From NCBI RefSeq assembly GCF_038446665.1, contig NZ_CP151802.1, forward strand, positions 1,860,001 through 1,924,000: a stretch of 64,000 bases of DNA, read 5' to 3'. The position numbers and the translations under genes were made by a program. The notes under the pieces are model-generated. The model had not been told where the DNA came from. It saw only the letters and a list, made by a program, of their open reading frames with translations, and searched no databases. Origin of the DNA: Lysobacter sp. FW306-1B-D06B (GTDB lineage: Bacteria; Pseudomonadota; Gammaproteobacteria; Xanthomonadales; Xanthomonadaceae). Positions 59,141-64,000 of the stretch are shown here, piece after piece. How positions within the stretch are numbered: the stretch's first letter is position 1; each line of letters opens with the position of its first letter.

Positions 59141-59278
59141 TGTTTCAACCGACGGAGCCTAAGCCCCGCGGTTCTCCGACCAGGGAGCGGTCGGTTCGGA
59201 CCATCCGCAGTCCAAGTTCCAACGCCTGGATGGCGACAGCGAAATCCAACGTCCCAACATTCCACAGGAATCACCGTC

Positions 59279-59653
59279 ATGCGCCACCAGAAAGCCGGCC
59301 GTAAGTTCAGCCGCACCAGTGCACACCGCGATGCCATGTTCACCAACATGGCGGCCTCGCTGATCAAGCACGGCCTCATCCGCACGACCCTGCCGAAGGC
59401 CAAGGAGCTGCGTCGCGTCGCCGAGCCGCTCATCACCCTCGCCAAGGTCGATGGCGTTGCCAACCGCCGCCTCGCCTTCTCGCGCCTGCGCGACAAGGAA
59501 GCCGTCGGCACGCTGTTCACCACCCTCGGCCCGCGCTACCAGTCGCGTCCGGGTGGCTACCTGCGCATCCTCAAGTGCGGTTTCCGCGCTGGCGACAACG
59601 CGCCGATGGCCTACGTCGAACTCGTCGATCGTCCGGAAGCCGCTGCGGAGTAA
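59279..59653 (+). CDS. rplQ: 50S ribosomal protein L17
   Basis: A 124-residue protein near the tunnel exit; standard family sequence ([51 protein letters not shown]). Last gene of the ribosomal superblock, followed by a strong terminator. A ribosome site CAGGAA precedes the ATG. Confidence 0.98.
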   Translation: MRHQKAGRKFSRTSAHRDAMFTNMAASLIKHGLIRTTLPKAKELRRVAEPLITLAKVDGVANRRLAFSRLRDKEAVGTLFTTLGPRYQSRPGGYLRILKCGFRAGDNAPMAYVELVDRPEAAAE

Positions 59654-59695
59654 TCCGTCGGCCGACTCGATGGCCTGCCATCGGGACGATCCAGC

Positions 59696-59723
59696 AAAGC
59701 CCCGGTTCTTCCGGGGCTTTTGC
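59696..59723 (+). terminator. Terminator after rplQ
   Basis: AAAGCCCCGG (59696-59705) pairs perfectly with CCGGGGCTTT (59711-59720) around TTCTT and is followed by TGCTTTTTG. It ends the alpha operon. Confidence 0.92.
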
Positions 59724-59830
59724 TTTTTGCGTCCAATGGCAGGGCGCTGCGACGAAACGTTCGCTCCACGCGCGCAACCGCGGCCAATGCCCATGCCACG
59801 GACAGGGTTGGGCGGTTAAGCTTTGTCGCC

Positions 59831-60334
59831 ATGACGACCCAACTCCCGCGCGGCTCGTTCCGCCTCCAGTTCTTCCTCGGCTTCCTCGCCTGTGCCGGCC
59901 TGCTGGCGTATGCGATCTACTTGCAGCTGCATGACGGCCTGGAGCCCTGCAACCTGTGCATCTTCCAGCGTGTGGCGTTCGCGGCGCTGGGCGTGGTGTT
60001 CCTGATCGGTGCACTGCACGGACCGAAGCGGCCGGCGGGCCGGGTCGGTTACGGCACCGCCGCGCTGCTGGCTGCGCTGGCGGGCATCGCGGTCGCCGGT
60101 CGACATGTCTGGGTGCAGATGCAGCCGCAGGGCGCCGTCTCGTGCGGCGCGCCGCTGTCCTTCATGCGCGAGACGATGTCGACGTGGGATGTCGTGCGCA
60201 AGGTGATGACCGCCACCGGCAACTGCGGCGACATCGACTGGACCTTCTGGGGCCTGTCGATGCCGTGGTGGAGCCTCATCTGCTTCGTCGTGCTGGCGGC
60301 GTGGGCGGGCTATGCGGCCTTTCGCCGCCGCTGA
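59831..60334 (+). CDS. dsbB: Disulfide bond formation protein DsbB
   Basis: A 167-residue inner-membrane protein with four transmembrane segments that reoxidises DsbA and passes electrons to quinone. The first periplasmic pair is Cys40-x-x-Cys43 (EPCNLCIFQ); the second is Cys105 (SCGAPLSF) and Cys132 (GNCGDIDW), as the family requires. ATG 59831 gives a normal N-terminus; earlier starts add an unlikely basic extension. It stands alone after the rplQ terminator. Confidence 0.95.
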   Translation: MTTQLPRGSFRLQFFLGFLACAGLLAYAIYLQLHDGLEPCNLCIFQRVAFAALGVVFLIGALHGPKRPAGRVGYGTAALLAALAGIAVAGRHVWVQMQPQGAVSCGAPLSFMRETMSTWDVVRKVMTATGNCGDIDWTFWGLSMPWWSLICFVVLAAWAGYAAFRRR

Positions 60335-60453
60335 CTGCGTTACCCCAGTTATCCCGGACCCGTGAAAGGGTGGCCCGGCTCGGTTGCCGCTGTAACGGTT
60401 GCAGCGCGCCGTGCGAGCGCCCATAGTGGTTCGCCGCATTGCAGCATCGTGTC

Positions 60454-61842
<1,389 letters not shown>

Positions 61843-61861
61843 CCTGTAGGCTCATGCAAGA

Positions 61862-61887
61862 AAAAGGCCCGCTTCGGCGGGCCTTTT
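61862..61887. terminator. Bidirectional terminator between DAHP synthase and amidase genes
   Basis: AAAAGGCCCGC (61862-61872) pairs with GCGGGCCTTTT (61877-61887) around TTCG. A-rich and T-rich sides flank it, so it works for both convergent genes; the minus-strand amidase ends at 61913. Confidence 0.9.
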
Positions 61888-61912
61888 GCATTTTCAGCGG
61901 GGGCGACAGACA

Positions 61913-63568
61913 TCAGCCCTTGGTCGTTCCTAGCGGTGCCGTCGCCAGGAACTGCGGCGCCTTGCGCGCGCGCGTCTTCTGTTCGAATGCGAACGCCAGC
62001 TCGATCAGACGCGGTTCGCTCCACGCCGGGCCCATGAAGACGATGCCCATCGGCAGGCCGAAATAATCGCCCATCGGCACGGTGACGCTCGGCGTACCGG
62101 CGACGGCGGCGGCGCCGTAGCCTTCACCGAGGAAATGATCGCCGTTGACCGGGTCGATCAGCCACGCCGGCGCGGTGGCAGGCGCGACGATGGCATCGAG
62201 TGTCGAAGCCGTGAGCGCGGCCTGCAGGCCGTCGCTGCCGGCCAGTCGCTTAGCCTGGCTGCGCGCGTCGATGTACGCCATCTCGTCCAGCGTGCCCTTC
62301 GCCTGCGCGCGTTCGAACAGCTCCTGCGCGAAGAACGGCATCTCCGTCTTGGTGTTGCGGCGGTTGAATTCGATCAGCCCCTCCAGCGAATTCACCGGCG
62401 CGCCGCTGCGCGACAGATAGCCGTTGAGGCCGTGCTTGAACTCGTACAGCAGCACGTCCATCTCGGCGTCGTTCCATTGCCCGGCGGTGGGCAGTTCGAC
62501 GTCGACGATCTCCGCGCCGGCCTGGCGCATGGCCTCCAGGCTGCGCTCGAGCGCGGCGTCGGCGGCGGGATGGAAACCCATCGCCTTGCGCAGCACGCCG
62601 ATGCGGGCGCCGCGCAGGCCGTCGCGGTTGAGGCGCGCGTGGTAGTCGAAGATCGCCCGGCCGGTGCTTTCGGCCGTGGCGGAATCGGTGTCGTCGCGAC
62701 CGACCATGGCCGACAGCAGGATTGCCGCGTCGGCGACACTGCGCGCCATCGGGCCGGGTGTGTCCTGGCTGTGCGAGATCGGGATGATGCCGCTGCGGCT
62801 CACCAGGCCGACCGTCGGCTTGATGCCCACCAACCCCGCGACCGAAGACGGGCAGACGATGCTGCCGTCGGTCTCCGTGCCGATTGCGGCGGCGGCGAGG
62901 TTGGCGGCCACGGCCGCGCCGCTGCCGGAGCTGGAACCGCAGGGCGAGCGGTCCAGCGCGTACGGGTTGCGCGTCTGCCCGCCGCGCGCGCTCCAGCCGG
63001 AGGTCGAACGCGAGGAACGGAAGTTCGCCCACTCGCTGAGGTTCGTCTTGCCCAGGATCACCGCGCCCGCATCGCGCAGTCGCGCGACGACGAAGGCGTC
63101 GGTGCGCGGATGGTGCGAGGCGAGGGCGAGCGAGCCGGCGGAGTTCGCCATCGGCGTCGCGTCGATGTTGTCCTTCAGCAGGATCGGCACGCCGTGCAGC
63201 GGGCCGCGCACGCGGCCGGCCTTGCGCTCGGCGTCGCGTGCATCGGCTTCCTTCAGCGCGGCCGGATTGACTTCGATCACCGCGTTGAGATGCGGGCCGG
63301 CGTCGTCGATCGCGGCGATGCGGTCCAGGTACGCCTGCGTCAGCGCGTGGCTGGTGAGCTCGCCACGTCCCATGCGGGCTTGAAGTTCGTCGATACCGAC
63401 TTCGGCGAAGGCGAAGTTTCCATCCGGTGCGGGCGCGGCGGCCGGCTTGGCGGAAGTCGTCGCGGTCGGACCGGCTTTGGCCGTGCCGGGTACGTCGGCG
63501 CGGTTACAGGCGGGCAGGAGCGCGAGCAGCGTTGCCAGTGGCAACGTCTTGACGATCAAAGAGCGCAT
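61913..63568 (-). CDS. Exported lipoprotein amidase (amidase signature family)
   Basis: A 551-residue protein. The signal peptide ends in the lipobox LLPAC (Cys21), so it should be membrane-anchored outside the cytoplasm. After a Thr/Ala/Pro-rich linker comes an amidase-signature domain with the Lys-Ser-cis-Ser triad: Lys132 in PILLKDNIDA, the GSSSGSG stretch at 211-217 with the cis-serine, and Ser236 in TETDGSIVCPSS. The family hydrolyses amide bonds; exported members may act on peptides or amides in the periplasm. Substrate unknown. Monocistronic as far as seen. Confidence 0.92.
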   Translation of the reverse strand: MRSLIVKTLPLATLLALLPACNRADVPGTAKAGPTATTSAKPAAAPAPDGNFAFAEVGIDELQARMGRGELTSHALTQAYLDRIAAIDDAGPHLNAVIEVNPAALKEADARDAERKAGRVRGPLHGVPILLKDNIDATPMANSAGSLALASHHPRTDAFVVARLRDAGAVILGKTNLSEWANFRSSRSTSGWSARGGQTRNPYALDRSPCGSSSGSGAAVAANLAAAAIGTETDGSIVCPSSVAGLVGIKPTVGLVSRSGIIPISHSQDTPGPMARSVADAAILLSAMVGRDDTDSATAESTGRAIFDYHARLNRDGLRGARIGVLRKAMGFHPAADAALERSLEAMRQAGAEIVDVELPTAGQWNDAEMDVLLYEFKHGLNGYLSRSGAPVNSLEGLIEFNRRNTKTEMPFFAQELFERAQAKGTLDEMAYIDARSQAKRLAGSDGLQAALTASTLDAIVAPATAPAWLIDPVNGDHFLGEGYGAAAVAGTPSVTVPMGDYFGLPMGIVFMGPAWSEPRLIELAFAFEQKTRARKAPQFLATAPLGTTKG

Positions 63569-63631
63569 TGCGATTCCCCGGTCGCAGGTGGCTGACCCGA
63601 GGATACGCCATTCAGCTTGGCTGGCGGGGGC

Positions 63632-64000
63632 TCAGGGGCGCCGCTTACGGATGTCGCGTGCCAGCACTGCGACGACGATCAAATTGATCGCCAGGACAGC
63701 GACCGACATCCAGCCGGGGTGGCGGAACAGGGCATAGACGTCCAGCGGCAGGTAGATCGCGGCGCTGATGCAGCCCAGCCACGACGCCCAGACCTTGACG
63801 CGCCACAGGCCCCAGGCCTCGACGAAGCGCAGGATGCCGTAGGCGAAGATCAAACCCGCGGCCAGATGGACGCTGTCGGGATTGATGAGGTCGGAGAAGC
63901 GCGCCAGCGCGCCGGTCTGCGGATCCAACTGGAACCGCGTCATCAGTTCGTGCAGCCAGCGCAGCAGCGGGGCCGGGCCGAGCAGCTCCAGGCCGCTGGC
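63632..64000 (-). CDS. DUF2127 membrane protein (5' end outside the window)
   Basis: The minus-strand frame is open to the right edge, so the gene continues beyond it; about 123 residues are visible. The visible part contains hydrophobic segments (LAAGLIFAYGILRFVEAWGLW, KVWASWLGCISAAIYLPLDVYALF and MSVAVLAINLIVVAVLARDIRKRR) in the pattern of DUF2127 proteins. The function is unknown. An internal ATG at 63943 is unlikely to be the start because the reading continues sensibly upstream. Confidence 0.75.
   Translation of the reverse strand, partial: ASGLELLGPAPLLRWLHELMTRFQLDPQTGALARFSDLINPDSVHLAAGLIFAYGILRFVEAWGLWRVKVWASWLGCISAAIYLPLDVYALFRHPGWMSVAVLAINLIVVAVLARDIRKRRP

Overview
The window looks like chromosomal DNA of a GC-rich gammaproteobacterium of the Xanthomonadaceae, most likely Lysobacter or a close relative. 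The basis is the gene order (hemA-prfA, divergent TPR gene-lolB-ispE-tRNA-Gln-prs-rplY-pth-ychF, then tRNAs-tuf-secE-nusG), the sequences of the core proteins, and a cluster of secreted proteases with C-terminal P domains. This is inference from sequence; there is no rRNA gene in the window to confirm it.

Layout. Positions 1-7101: four tandem plus-strand genes for exported peptidases (the first is only a 3' end), all ending in a P (homo B) domain and mostly separated by strong hairpin terminators. Positions 7170-18840: small housekeeping and accessory genes, mostly on the minus strand: a one-domain asparaginase-like protein, DUF2069-wrbA, yihY-TlpA-like lipoprotein-acylphosphatase (plus), a DUF695-like secreted protein, polyphosphate kinase 2 with an overlapping HTH regulator, moaB, a TPR/GT41 glycosyltransferase, a GNAT-AIG2 fusion, prfA and hemA. 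Positions 18946-25905: a plus-strand run for envelope lipoprotein insertion, isoprenoid precursor and PRPP synthesis, and translation quality control. Positions 26034-59653: the transcription/translation superblock. It holds tRNA-Tyr-Gly-Thr-tuf, tRNA-Trp-secE-nusG-rplKA-rplJL-rpoBC, the str operon (rpsL-rpsG-fusA-tuf), and the S10, spc and alpha operons through rplQ, all on the plus strand. Positions 59831-64000: dsbB, a class II DAHP synthase, and, on the minus strand, a lipoprotein amidase and a partial DUF2127 membrane protein.

How it works together. The central 33 kb encodes most ribosomal proteins, the RNA polymerase core subunits (beta, beta', alpha), elongation factors Tu and G, the SecYE channel and NusG, so growth-rate and ribosomal-protein feedback should control it. 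The structured leaders found before rpsL, rplJ, rpoB, rpsJ, rpsH, rpsM and rplQ fit this. The protease cluster at the left end is the accessory, niche-related part: secreted degradative enzymes built from exchangeable C-terminal modules.

Most notable observations. (1) The leaders of the rpsL (str) and rpsJ (S10) operons share a promoter, a hairpin, a conserved 33-nt block and a short leader peptide beginning M-x-L-V-F; the S10 copy is followed by an intrinsic terminator, so it resembles an attenuator. (2) The P-domain protease array shows 96 nt of identity between neighbours. (3) A GNAT acetyltransferase is fused to an AIG2/gamma-glutamylcyclotransferase-like domain. (4) Extragenic inverted repeats with a GGGATTCG core lie in front of prs, ychF and rpoB. 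(5) The two tuf genes look identical from start to stop codon. I found no prophage, insertion sequence, CRISPR array or secondary-metabolite locus.
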